A DNA stretch of 64,000 bases from Vibrio cincinnatiensis (GTDB lineage Bacteria > Pseudomonadota > Gammaproteobacteria > Enterobacterales > Vibrionaceae): positions 496,001-560,000 of the forward strand of contig NZ_SGOM01000001.1 in NCBI RefSeq assembly GCF_022113815.1, read 5' to 3'. The translations under genes were made by a program, and so were the position numbers. Numbering within the stretch: the first letter of the stretch is position 1; the number at the start of each line of letters is the position of its first letter. Under the pieces are notes generated by a model, which was not told the origin of the DNA, searched no databases, and saw nothing but the letters and a program-made list of their open reading frames with translations. This document shows, piece after piece, positions 56,723-64,000 of the stretch.

Positions 56723-57607
56723 TTACAAAAAGAACGAAAACCGAATAAAACGCTGGACTAGCCCTCGAACAAGTTTTTTCATTTTTATGCTTACAACACG
56801 CCAGTGCGTCACGGGGCTTCGGGGGGCGGTCTTGAGTATGTGTTGGTAAATCTCATAATCTAAATTGACTTCTCCGCCATGCGCTAGCAAAAGTTGTTGA
56901 GGGTTAAGTTGGTAAACTCGCTCAACAGAACGCCGATAAAGCTTTGGGTAAAAAACGGGGAAAGGAGCAATGAGGTGATTTTTTACCTCAACCATCAAGT
57001 CGGCCACATAAAGAATGCCTTGTTCTGCATGATATAAGGACAAATCTCGATCGGTATGACCGGGTGTATTTAAAACTTGCCATTCCTCAAATAGTGGGAT
57101 CCTCTGTTGATCAGCCAGTTGAAGATCAGCATACAACTTTCTTGGATACCATAATCGTGCTTTTGATTTACCAAGCCGCTTCGCCATCCAATGAGCTAGT
57201 GCCAAATCACTCCAAAACATCAACACACCTTGCCATCCTTGATACCAATGAGTGGTTTGAGCGCCTGTCACAATTTTACACTGGGTTCTTTTACGTAACA
57301 GGTGAGCAGCTCCCGCATGATCAGGATGCATATGTGTTACTACCACCACTTTTAAATCCCCGATTGACCGTTGCAATGTCTGTTCAATGAAGGTGATCAC
57401 GGTCGTGACGTCTGCTCGACATCCACCATCTAACAACATCAATTTATCTGCATATTCAACTAAATATAACGTCTGAATATGGCCAATTATGGGATGAATT
57501 TTCACGCGCCCTCTCGCTGGTCTGTTCTTATCAATAGCAAGAAGAATAACATTAGCCAGAACGGATATATAACAAAAAATTAACATGCAGTAGCAATAGT
57601 CAACCAT
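56723..57607 (-). CDS. Metallo-beta-lactamase-fold hydrolase
   Basis: Protein of 294 residues of the metallo-beta-lactamase superfamily. The metal motif is VVVTHMHPDHAGAA; other ligands are His in NTPGHTDRDLS, Asp in LYVADLMVE and His in LLAHGGE. An N-terminal hydrophobic segment (about 7-25) may be a membrane anchor or signal. The start is uncertain: ATG at 57607 or the ATG seven codons in. It is divergent from ugpB with almost no gap, so its promoter lies within or before the ugpB leader. The substrate is unknown. Confidence 0.8.
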   Translation of the reverse strand: MVDYCYCMLIFCYISVLANVILLAIDKNRPARGRVKIHPIIGHIQTLYLVEYADKLMLLDGGCRADVTTVITFIEQTLQRSIGDLKVVVVTHMHPDHAGAAHLLRKRTQCKIVTGAQTTHWYQGWQGVLMFWSDLALAHWMAKRLGKSKARLWYPRKLYADLQLADQQRIPLFEEWQVLNTPGHTDRDLSLYHAEQGILYVADLMVEVKNHLIAPFPVFYPKLYRRSVERVYQLNPQQLLLAHGGEVNLDYEIYQHILKTAPRSPVTHWRVVSIKMKKLVRGLVQRFIRFSFFL

Positions 57608-57744
57608 CCATGCTGTCTTTATTCCACCATAAATCTTTCATCGCAATGAAACTGAATAGCCACGGATATGACATATTTTGTTGTCACCATAGCATCAAAC
57701 GAAACAAGAACAGCCTCGTTCGAAACTCAATAAGGGAAACAAAA

Positions 57745-59037
57745 ATGAACAAGCTATGGTTAGCGAGCCTACTGTCGGTCGCTTTTTCAGGAAGCAGCGT
57801 TGCCGCCACCAATATTACTTGGTGGCACGCAATGGGTGGGCAGTTAGGAGAAACCGTCAATAAGATGGCTGCTGATTTTAATGCCTCACAAAATGACTAT
57901 CAGATAACCCCCATTTACAAAGGGGAATACACCGAAACGCTGACAGCAGGGATTGCCGCTTTTCGTGCCGGACGATCCCCGAATATTTTGCAAGTGTTTG
58001 ATGCCGGTGCAGCAACCATCATGAATGCTCCGGGTGTCGCAAAACCGGTACAAGATATTATGATTGATTCAGGTTATGCCTTTCATTCCCAAGATTATCT
58101 GGCCGGTGTACGTAACTTCTATGCGGACAATAACGGTAAAATGGTTGGCATGCCATTTAACAGTTCAACCCCGGTATTGTATTACAACAAAGAGATTCTC
58201 AAGAAAGTGGGGGGTGAAGTGCCAAAAACCTACGAACAATTAGAAGCGCTGGCCATCAAGCTCAAATCACAAGGATATGCGGCATTTTCACAGTCACTCA
58301 CTCCGTGGATCATGGTCGAAAACTTCAAATCTCGTCATAACCTCCCTCTCTCCGATCAGAACAATGGCTATCAGGCACTTTCTTCGACCATTATGGTGAA
58401 TACTCCAGACATGTTAATGCATGTTGGGAAGCTGAAAGAATGGTCAGACAAAGGTTATTTTAAATATTACGGCAGCAATTGGGATGCAAACCAAACACCC
58501 TTTGAACGTCAAGAAGTCGCTATGTGGATGGGGTCATCCGGCTCTTTTGGGGGGTTACGTAACCGAGTCGATTTCGATTTTGGTACCACTTACTTACCCT
58601 ACTGGCAATCATTAAATCAAAGCGGTACACACACCTTTATTGGTGGCGCGGCCCTGTTTGCTTTAAATGGCCATTCAAAAGCGGAAGATAAAGCCGTCGC
58701 CGCTTTCTTTGCCTACTTAACTCGTCCAGAAGTTCAAATGTATTGGCACCAAACCACGGGCTATGTTCCTGTCACCAATGCTGCTTATGAGATGACAAAA
58801 GCGTCAGGCTATTACCGTGATCACCCCGATGCTGAGGTGGGGGTAAAACAACTCAGTTTACCTTCCGGGGAATGGACCAAAGGGTATCGCTTAGGCTATT
58901 ACCCACAGATTCGAGAAGTGATGCACCGTGAATTCGACAATATTTTCGCGGGCCGCTCTTCTGTCAAAGATAGCCTCGATAAAGTAAAAGACGAAAGTGA
59001 AACACTGCTGAGCCGCTTTGCGCGCACTATGCAGTAA
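57745..59037 (+). CDS. ugpB: Glycerol-3-phosphate-type ABC transporter binding protein UgpB
   Basis: Periplasmic binding protein of 430 residues, signal peptide at 1-21 (ending SVAA). The mature start TNITWWHAMGGQLGETVNKMA is the UgpB signature; SFGGLRN and IGGAALFALNGHS also fit. The ATG at 57745 follows AAGGGA and gives a normal signal peptide; the frame extends to 57610 but those residues are unlikely. Expected ligands are sn-glycerol 3-phosphate and glycerophosphodiesters. First gene of the ugpBAEC-regulator-ugpQ group. Confidence 0.92.
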   Translation: MNKLWLASLLSVAFSGSSVAATNITWWHAMGGQLGETVNKMAADFNASQNDYQITPIYKGEYTETLTAGIAAFRAGRSPNILQVFDAGAATIMNAPGVAKPVQDIMIDSGYAFHSQDYLAGVRNFYADNNGKMVGMPFNSSTPVLYYNKEILKKVGGEVPKTYEQLEALAIKLKSQGYAAFSQSLTPWIMVENFKSRHNLPLSDQNNGYQALSSTIMVNTPDMLMHVGKLKEWSDKGYFKYYGSNWDANQTPFERQEVAMWMGSSGSFGGLRNRVDFDFGTTYLPYWQSLNQSGTHTFIGGAALFALNGHSKAEDKAVAAFFAYLTRPEVQMYWHQTTGYVPVTNAAYEMTKASGYYRDHPDAEVGVKQLSLPSGEWTKGYRLGYYPQIREVMHREFDNIFAGRSSVKDSLDKVKDESETLLSRFARTMQ

Positions 59038-59045
59038 TGTTTATT

Positions 59046-59078
59046 CACCCCCGTGGGACTCTCTGCGGGGGTGTTTTT
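59046..59078 (+). terminator. Intercistronic terminator between ugpB and ugpA
   Basis: Perfect 8-bp GC-rich stem CACCCCCG (59046-59053) / CGGGGGTG (59066-59073), 12-base loop, then TTTTT. It lies in the 53-base gap between the ugpB stop and the ugpA start and has all parts of an intrinsic terminator. Confidence 0.85.
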
Positions 59079-59090
59079 GATAGCTTATTA

Positions 59091-59984
59091 ATGGAAAAAC
59101 TTGTGGAACGTCGACAACAATTTCTACACTCGCCTTTGCCTTATCTCTTGCTGGCACCTCAGATCGTTATCATTGCAATTTTCTTTGTTTATCCAGCGGT
59201 CAAAGCGATTTATCTCTCCTTTATGTTAGAAGATCCTTGGGGGATGTCCTCGACTTTTGTTTGGTTTGAAAACTATCAGATGCTTTTTCAATCCAACGAA
59301 TATTTATCATCACTCGGTTTTACCGTGCTGTTCTCCATCTTGGTTTCTTTTCTTTCTCTCGCTATCGCTCTATTACTGGCCGTCAAAGCCGATAATATTA
59401 TTCATGGTCAAGGTTCATATAAGGTGACATTGACTTGGGTTTATGCTGTAGCCCCTGCTGTCGCAGGGATCATCGGCGGATTTTTGTTTAATCCGCACAT
59501 CGGTATTTTGACCGAGCTTTTTGCTCAGCTTGGTTGGCAATTCAGTGTACAAACCGATCCTGTTGATGCCACCGTTGCGCTGATCTTAGTCTCCGTTTGG
59601 AAGCAAGTCGCGGTTAATTTCGTCTATTTTCTGGCGGGGCTGCAATCTATCTCTTACGCAGTCAAAGAAGCCGCCACGCTAGACTGCATCAATGATACAA
59701 AACGTTTTTGGACCATCACCTTCCCTCTCTTAGCACCGACGGGGTTTTTCCTACTGGTGATTAACCTCACCTACGCCTTTTTTGAAACCTTCGGTGTTAT
59801 CGACACCATGACCAATGGTGGCCCAGGCGGGAGTACCACGTCCCTAGTGTATAAGGTTTATCGGGATGGTTTTGTCGGTGCTGATTTAGGCGGCAGCTCT
59901 GCACAGTCTGTGGTGTTGTTAACGCTGGTTCTTATCCTAACCTTCATTCAATTTCGATTTGTTGAAAAACGTGTCCACTACTAA
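59091..59984 (+). CDS. ugpA: Glycerol-3-phosphate-type ABC transporter permease UgpA
   Basis: Inner-membrane permease of 297 residues with six helices. Family segments: LPYLLLAPQIVIIAIFFVYPA, AVAPAVAGIIGGFLFNP and the coupling loop EAATLDCINDTKRFWTITFPLL. The ATG at 59091 aligns with E. coli UgpA; a frame extension to 59037 runs through the terminator hairpin and is very unlikely. The ribosome binding site is weak. Confidence 0.9.
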   Translation: MEKLVERRQQFLHSPLPYLLLAPQIVIIAIFFVYPAVKAIYLSFMLEDPWGMSSTFVWFENYQMLFQSNEYLSSLGFTVLFSILVSFLSLAIALLLAVKADNIIHGQGSYKVTLTWVYAVAPAVAGIIGGFLFNPHIGILTELFAQLGWQFSVQTDPVDATVALILVSVWKQVAVNFVYFLAGLQSISYAVKEAATLDCINDTKRFWTITFPLLAPTGFFLLVINLTYAFFETFGVIDTMTNGGPGGSTTSLVYKVYRDGFVGADLGGSSAQSVVLLTLVLILTFIQFRFVEKRVHY

Positions 59985-59999
59985 ACACAAGGTTTGATC

Positions 60000-60842
60000 A
60001 TGAAAAGCAACAAACTCTCTGACCATTTAATATTGATCATTGGTGCTCTATTTATGCTGATCCCGATCTGGTTGATTTTCGCCAGCTCAACTCACCACCC
60101 GAACACGATCATGAGTGAAGGGCTGCAATGGGGGTTAGGTCATCACACCGCAGCCATTTACGAAGAGGCATGGAATAAAAGTTTAGGTTTCGCTGGAAAT
60201 GTTACCGCGAGTACGATGATTGCAAACTCCATGATCATGGGGCTGGGTTTTGCTATTGGTAAAATTATTATTTCCATGATGGCAGCCTTTGCCCTAGTCT
60301 ACTTTCGCCTTCCTTATGCCAGTGCGTGGTTTTGGCTGATCTTTGTGACCTTACTTTTGCCTTTAGAAGTCAGGATCATCCCCTCTTATGAAGTCGTATC
60401 CAGCCTAGGAATGCTCAACAGCTACACTGGATTAATTTTACCTTTGATCGCATCAGCAACCGCGACTTTCTTTTTTCGGCAATTTTTTAAAACCATTCCC
60501 GATGAATTAATGGAAGCCGCACAACTCGATAATGCAGGTCCGATTCGTTTTTTTATCGACATACTGCTTCCTTTATCCAAAACCATGATGGCCGCCATTT
60601 TCATCATTATGTTTGTCGTGGGATGGAATCAATATTTATGGCCAATCATGATGACCACCGATGAACACTACAACACCATTGTAATGGGTATAAAGCAAAT
60701 TCTTAATAATATCAATGAAACCAATTTACCGCGTTATGACTACGCTTTTGCCATGGTCATATTAGCCATGTTTCCACCTGTTTTGGTGGTCGTTATCTTC
60801 CAACGTTGGTTTGTCAAAGGACTAATCGAAAGTGAAAAATAA
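60000..60842 (+). CDS. ugpE: Glycerol-3-phosphate-type ABC transporter permease UgpE
   Basis: Second permease, 280 residues, six helices. The ATG at 60000 has AAGG seven bases before it. Typical segments are HLILIIGALFMLIPIWLIFASS, PLEVRIIPSYEVVSSLGMLNSY, coupling loop EAAQLDNAGPIRFFIDILLPL and VVGWNQYLWPIMMTTDEHYNT, a strong UgpE mark. It lies 15 bases after ugpA. Confidence 0.92.
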   Translation: MKSNKLSDHLILIIGALFMLIPIWLIFASSTHHPNTIMSEGLQWGLGHHTAAIYEEAWNKSLGFAGNVTASTMIANSMIMGLGFAIGKIIISMMAAFALVYFRLPYASAWFWLIFVTLLLPLEVRIIPSYEVVSSLGMLNSYTGLILPLIASATATFFFRQFFKTIPDELMEAAQLDNAGPIRFFIDILLPLSKTMMAAIFIIMFVVGWNQYLWPIMMTTDEHYNTIVMGIKQILNNINETNLPRYDYAFAMVILAMFPPVLVVVIFQRWFVKGLIESEK

Positions 60843-60891
60843 TACTGCAATCCATTTAGTACCACATACTCCCGCACAGGAGCCAAAAAAC

Positions 60892-61989
60892 ATGATGCTT
60901 GAAATCAAACAACTCGTAAAAACTTACGAAAATGGCCACCGAGCCCTGAAAGGTGTGGATCTTTCTATCCAACAAGGTGAGTTCATTGTACTTGTTGGCC
61001 CATCAGGCTGTGGAAAATCGTCTATTTTACGTTCGATTGCAGGACTAGAACCCATATCCGATGGGGAGATTTATCTCTCTGGCCGACGAGTGGATACTGA
61101 AAAGCCCGCCAAACGAGACATTGCCATGGTATTTCAAAACTATGCACTTTATCCGCACATGAGTGTGTATGATAACCTCGCTTATGGATTAAAAAATCGA
61201 GGGGTTGATAAAAAAACCATCGAAGAAAAAATTCAGCAGGTCGCAAGAACACTCAAGATCGACGAGTATTTAACACGTAAACCCAGTAAACTCTCCGGAG
61301 GACAGCGGCAACGAGTAGCGATGGGACGGGCAATTGTTCGAGATCCTCAACTCTTTTTATTTGACGAACCGCTATCTAATTTGGATGCCGCACTGCGCGC
61401 TCATATGCGGCTAGAAATCAAGAAACTGCAACGTAAATTAGGGGTTACCAGTGTTTATGTCACCCATGATCAAGTGGAGGCCATGACATTGGCCGATCGC
61501 ATTGTCGTACTCAAACAAGGCGAAATTGAACAAATCGGTACACCGACCGAGGTTTATCACCAACCAGCCAGTACCTTTGTTGCCAGTTTTATCGGCAGTC
61601 CTGCTATGAACTTTCTTCCTGCTCAGCTCAAAAATGGTCACTTACACATTGCTGGCCAACACTTTTATCTTCCTCAATACCAAGGGCTTAGTGCACAAAC
61701 ATTAACCTTGGGGATTCGCCCTGAACATGCAGAACTGACTCATGTTCAAGATAAGCTAGCCCTTGCTTTAAATATTCATGTCATAGAGCCATTAGGGCCA
61801 AATCAATTAGTGCACGGGCAAATTATCGGGTTAGATACCCAGTCTGACTTTATTGCCGTCACCCCTGAAATGCCGTTAAACCTGCATGATCCCCTCACCT
61901 TATCAATCGCCCCTGATCACTTGCACCTCTTTGATGAGCAAGGTCAGCGTTTGAGTCCAATTTCTCTTACAAAACGTGCCATTGCATAA
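60892..61989 (+). CDS. ugpC: Glycerol-3-phosphate-type ABC transporter ATPase UgpC
   Basis: ATPase of the importer, 365 residues. Walker A GPSGCGKSS, signature LSGGQRQR, Walker B LFLFDEPLSNLD, switch VTHDQVEAM, then the MalK-like regulatory TOBE domain (from about 235). The start at 60892 follows AGGAG by nine bases; a GTG at 60832 overlapping ugpE would add 20 residues without family support. In E. coli UgpQ binds UgpC, and a ugpQ-like gene lies nearby here. Confidence 0.92.
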   Translation: MMLEIKQLVKTYENGHRALKGVDLSIQQGEFIVLVGPSGCGKSSILRSIAGLEPISDGEIYLSGRRVDTEKPAKRDIAMVFQNYALYPHMSVYDNLAYGLKNRGVDKKTIEEKIQQVARTLKIDEYLTRKPSKLSGGQRQRVAMGRAIVRDPQLFLFDEPLSNLDAALRAHMRLEIKKLQRKLGVTSVYVTHDQVEAMTLADRIVVLKQGEIEQIGTPTEVYHQPASTFVASFIGSPAMNFLPAQLKNGHLHIAGQHFYLPQYQGLSAQTLTLGIRPEHAELTHVQDKLALALNIHVIEPLGPNQLVHGQIIGLDTQSDFIAVTPEMPLNLHDPLTLSIAPDHLHLFDEQGQRLSPISLTKRAIA

Positions 61990-61997
61990 GGATTAAT

Positions 61998-62777
61998 GTG
62001 AGCTTATCTACCCGACAAAAGCAGATTCTAGAATACTTGCAGCAAGCACACGGCGTTCTATCTAGCACATTATTATCAAAACATTTTGATGTTTCTGTGC
62101 AAACCATTCGCAAAGATATGAATGATCTCAGTGATAAAGGAATGGTGCGCCGAGTGCATGGAGGGATATCCCTCCCAAGTGCCAATGATAATGTATCTTT
62201 TACCAATCGTGAGCTTATTCATTTATCAGCCAAACAAAGCATTGCTCAAAAAGTGGTGAGCGAACTGCCTGAAGGATGTAGCCTTTTTTTAGGAATAGGA
62301 ACCACGCCAAAACATGTAGCTCACGCCTTATTGGATCATCCTGGGTTAACGGTAGTCACCAATAACCTCAATGCGGCCTTAATATTAAGCCGAAACCCCA
62401 ATATTTCTATTCATTTGGCTGGTGGAGCCGTCCGCCCTTCAGATGAGGATACAGTTGGAGAGTCAGCCACTAATTTTTATCGTCAGTTTAATCTTAAAAT
62501 TGGTATTTTTGGGGTGGGAGGGCTCAATAGTAAAGGTCAATTACTGGATTTCACTTCTGAAGAAGCGTGTTTAACCCGAGCGATTATTGAGCAAAGCCAA
62601 CAATGCTGGTTAGTGGCAGACAAAAGTAAATTTGGACGTTATGCGCCTGTAGTTAGTGGTAAACTCTCTGAAATACAACGTCTATTTATAGACTATGCGA
62701 CGCCCGAGCTTACACAATTAGCACTTCATCACTCAATCGAAGTCGTCGTCGCTTCATCAACCATTGAAAAAGCTTAA
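61998..62777 (+). CDS. DeoR/GlpR-family transcriptional regulator
   Basis: Regulator of 259 residues: N-terminal winged helix (STRQKQILEYLQQAHGVLSST, FDVSVQTIRKDMNDLSDKGMVRRVHGG) and a C-terminal sugar-phosphate-sensing domain with GIGTTPKHVA, GGAVRPSDEDTVGE and GVGGLNSKGQLLDFTSEEA. It resembles GlpR, which responds to glycerol 3-phosphate. The start is GTG after AAGGA. Placed between ugpC and ugpQ, it probably controls this group in response to the imported phosphate; E. coli ugp instead depends on PhoB. Confidence 0.88.
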   Translation: MSLSTRQKQILEYLQQAHGVLSSTLLSKHFDVSVQTIRKDMNDLSDKGMVRRVHGGISLPSANDNVSFTNRELIHLSAKQSIAQKVVSELPEGCSLFLGIGTTPKHVAHALLDHPGLTVVTNNLNAALILSRNPNISIHLAGGAVRPSDEDTVGESATNFYRQFNLKIGIFGVGGLNSKGQLLDFTSEEACLTRAIIEQSQQCWLVADKSKFGRYAPVVSGKLSEIQRLFIDYATPELTQLALHHSIEVVVASSTIEKA

Positions 62778-62786
62778 GGACGCATT

Positions 62787-63497
62787 ATGTCTCCCATCAT
62801 TATCGGCCACCGAGGTGTGGCCGGAAGCTATCCCGAAAATACTCGAGTCAGTGTACAAGCCGCCATTGATTTAGGGTTGTCTTGGGTAGAAATTGATGTT
62901 CAACCGACCAAAGATAACATTTTGGTTGTCTGCCATGATCATACCATTAACCGCTGTAGTAATGGGAAAGGACGGGTTGATGCCTACACGTTAGCCGAGC
63001 TACGCCAGTTTGATTTTGGTGGTTGGTTCCAACCTCAATTTAGTGGTGAATCCATTATGACACTGCAAGAGCTGCTGGAGCTGTCGGCCGTTCACCAACT
63101 AGGGCTCAATATTGAAGTCAAAGTAGATAAGCATGACGTGACTCAAGTCGCTAGCCAGCTTAAAGCACAACTGGATCGCAGCCCCTTATCTCAAGAAAAA
63201 CTGCTGCTCTCTAGTTTTAGCCATGACATTATCCGCGAACTGCATCAACACTGCCCAGGATACAGGCTCGGCGTACTGAGCGAGCGTCTTTCTCACAAAG
63301 ACAAGGAGATACTGCATGAAATCAATGCTTTTAGTGCCAATCTCAACTATCGCTGGATAACCCAAAAACATATTGATTATTTGCGAGAGCATGGTTATCA
63401 AATTTGGTGCTATACCGTCAATGAGCCAAGTGCATTTGCTCATTTCAAACAGGTGGATGCGATTTTTTCAGATTGGCCAAATCGATTCATCGATTGA
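62787..63497 (+). CDS. ugpQ: Cytoplasmic glycerophosphodiester phosphodiesterase (UgpQ-like)
   Basis: Enzyme of 236 residues that cleaves glycerophosphodiesters to glycerol 3-phosphate and an alcohol. It has no signal peptide, matching UgpQ rather than periplasmic GlpQ. Motifs: HRGVAGSYPENTRVSVQAAIDLG, EIDVQPTKDNILVVCHDHTINRCSNGKG (the catalytic His pair and metal acids) and NIEVKVD. It follows the regulator by 9 bases. Diesters brought in by UgpBAEC would be split here. Confidence 0.9.
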   Translation: MSPIIIGHRGVAGSYPENTRVSVQAAIDLGLSWVEIDVQPTKDNILVVCHDHTINRCSNGKGRVDAYTLAELRQFDFGGWFQPQFSGESIMTLQELLELSAVHQLGLNIEVKVDKHDVTQVASQLKAQLDRSPLSQEKLLLSSFSHDIIRELHQHCPGYRLGVLSERLSHKDKEILHEINAFSANLNYRWITQKHIDYLREHGYQIWCYTVNEPSAFAHFKQVDAIFSDWPNRFID

Positions 63498-63503
63498 GAA
63501 TAA

Positions 63504-63540
63504 CGCTACCACGACGCCTTCATAGAGATCAGTGGTAGCG
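63504..63540. terminator. Inverted repeat between ugpQ and the last gene
   Basis: 9-bp arms CGCTACCAC (63504-63512) and GTGGTAGCG (63532-63540), 19-base loop, between convergent genes; the right arm overlaps the end of the leftward gene. There is no T-run. Confidence 0.4.
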
Positions 63541-64000
63541 ACGTTCAATATTCAATCGTTCCAAACACTTAAACACGATTTTCTTAAAAAGATTACTCAA
63601 AAAATAGGTATGCTTTTTCGCATCAATCACGATGTGTTCACCAGAGCAAGCAAAGGTGTGTAGGCCGTCAATATAAGGGCTCACACCGGTTAGCTCCCGA
63701 ACGGCCGACTCCTGATATTGCGTGGGCGTCAACTGCTCAATTTTGATCACTAACAAACTCTTTCCATATCCTCCAACCCCATTTTGTCCAAACCGATAAA
63801 GTTGATGATGGTCCCGCAAAATGGCGCCACCATTACGGCCACCTAAGCGGTGACAACAAATGGGAGACTGAGGATGCTCGGAAAAAACGCCCGTCAATGA
63901 TTCTGAGACGAACAAACGTTGAGTATATGGATCTTGCGCCGATGAGGTGAATAAATACCAATAACCATCCTCTTGAATAATAGAAGTATCAACAAAATCC
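63529..64000 (-). CDS. GH43/GINT1-like beta-propeller protein (5' end outside window)
   Basis: C-terminal part (157 residues) of a larger protein; the frame is open to the right edge. The first codon of the longest complete frame (63915) is an internal TTG and not a true start. The visible pattern, EDGYWYLFTSS, LFVSESLTGVFSEHPQSP, GGRNGGAILRDHHQLYRFGQ, IEQLTPTQYQESAV and GLHTFACSGEHIVIDAKK, matches the five-bladed propeller domain of the glucosamine inositolphosphorylceramide transferase (GINT1) N-terminal family and related GH43-like proteins. In bacteria these often lie in surface polysaccharide loci. What it does here cannot be told without the rest. Confidence 0.65.
   Translation of the reverse strand, partial: DFVDTSIIQEDGYWYLFTSSAQDPYTQRLFVSESLTGVFSEHPQSPICCHRLGGRNGGAILRDHHQLYRFGQNGVGGYGKSLLVIKIEQLTPTQYQESAVRELTGVSPYIDGLHTFACSGEHIVIDAKKHTYFLSNLFKKIVFKCLERLNIERRYH

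Noticed and set aside
57608..57744. Possible PhoB box before ugpB (TGTCATATCCG and TGGCTATTCAG on the minus strand)
   Set aside because: Only the first repeat resembles TGTCAT; the second is poor. The nearby DeoR-family gene is a simpler explanation for control.
59037..59090. Extended UgpA start at 59037
   Set aside because: It would translate through the terminator hairpin, overlap the ugpB stop and add residues not seen in UgpA.
1..64000. tRNA, rRNA, CRISPR, insertion sequences, integrases or att repeats
   Set aside because: No transposase, integrase, clustered direct repeats or tRNA-like cloverleaf was recognised; gene order and base use look uniform along the window.

Overview
The window is a gene-dense stretch of chromosome from a gamma-proteobacterium of the family Vibrionaceae, most likely Vibrio. 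This rests on gene content and order: ccoI-ccoS, fnr, uspE and ttcA; a potABC set with two tandem potD genes; the TonB2 operon with TtpC, a DUF3450 protein and a TPR protein; norM next to riboflavin synthase; a MobB-MoeA fusion; and several small families typical of Vibrio (DUF2960, DUF2987, DUF3802). No rRNA, tRNA, CRISPR array, insertion sequence or phage gene was seen. Both edges cut genes: ccoI on the left and a GH43/GINT1-like beta-propeller protein on the right.

Layout. 1-6.0 kb (+): maturation of cbb3 cytochrome oxidase (CcoI, CcoS, a TauE-like membrane protein), the oxygen regulator Fnr with a perfect FNR box before its own start, UspE and the tRNA thiolase TtcA. 6.0-8.3 kb (-): a periplasmic DUF2987 protein, a Bax-like glucosaminidase and a membrane protein. 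8.7-13.8 kb (+): polyamine importer PotABC with two PotD binding proteins. 13.9-14.7 kb (-): sirtuin CobB.

14.8-33.2 kb is a formate dehydrogenase / tungsten-molybdenum island. An FDH3-type formate dehydrogenase (alpha with a Tat signal and a Cys ligand, beta, gamma, a small Tat protein, a TorD-like chaperone, a polyferredoxin), DUF3305 and DUF3306 proteins and FdhD lie beside a Cache-domain histidine kinase and an NtrC-type sigma-54 activator. Divergent from the activator are the tungstate importer TupABC, MobA and MobB-MoeA. Two good -24/-12 promoters, one before the polyferredoxin/FDH operon and one before tupA, each have copies of the same inverted repeat (GACA-N3-TGTC) about 100-160 bp upstream. 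This suggests that one two-component system co-induces the enzyme and the supply of its metal cofactor. It is the most interesting feature of the window.

33.2-43.2 kb holds mixed single genes: NagK, TapT-like DTW protein, sterol-desaturase-like protein, NlpC/P60 lipoprotein, DUF3802, a fructosamine-kinase homologue whose catalytic HGD motif reads HGA, YbjQ, CPXCG protein, riboflavin synthase, NorM, a periplasmic LigE-type DNA ligase and a patatin with a possible 34-residue protein overlapping its end. 43.2-48.2 kb (-) is the TonB2 energy-transduction operon behind a strong Fur-box match. 48.2-56.6 kb (-) is a complete chemotaxis operon (MCP, CheY, STAS, CheA, MCP, CheW, CheR, CheB). 56.7-63.5 kb is a metallo-beta-lactamase-fold protein and a ugpBAEC-glpR-ugpQ-like set for glycerol-3-phosphate or its diesters, with an intrinsic terminator between ugpB and ugpA that should favour production of the binding protein.

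Family names come from recognising motifs in the translated sequence; no database search was run. Many starts were moved to internal ATG or GTG codons with a better ribosome binding site, as noted in the entries.
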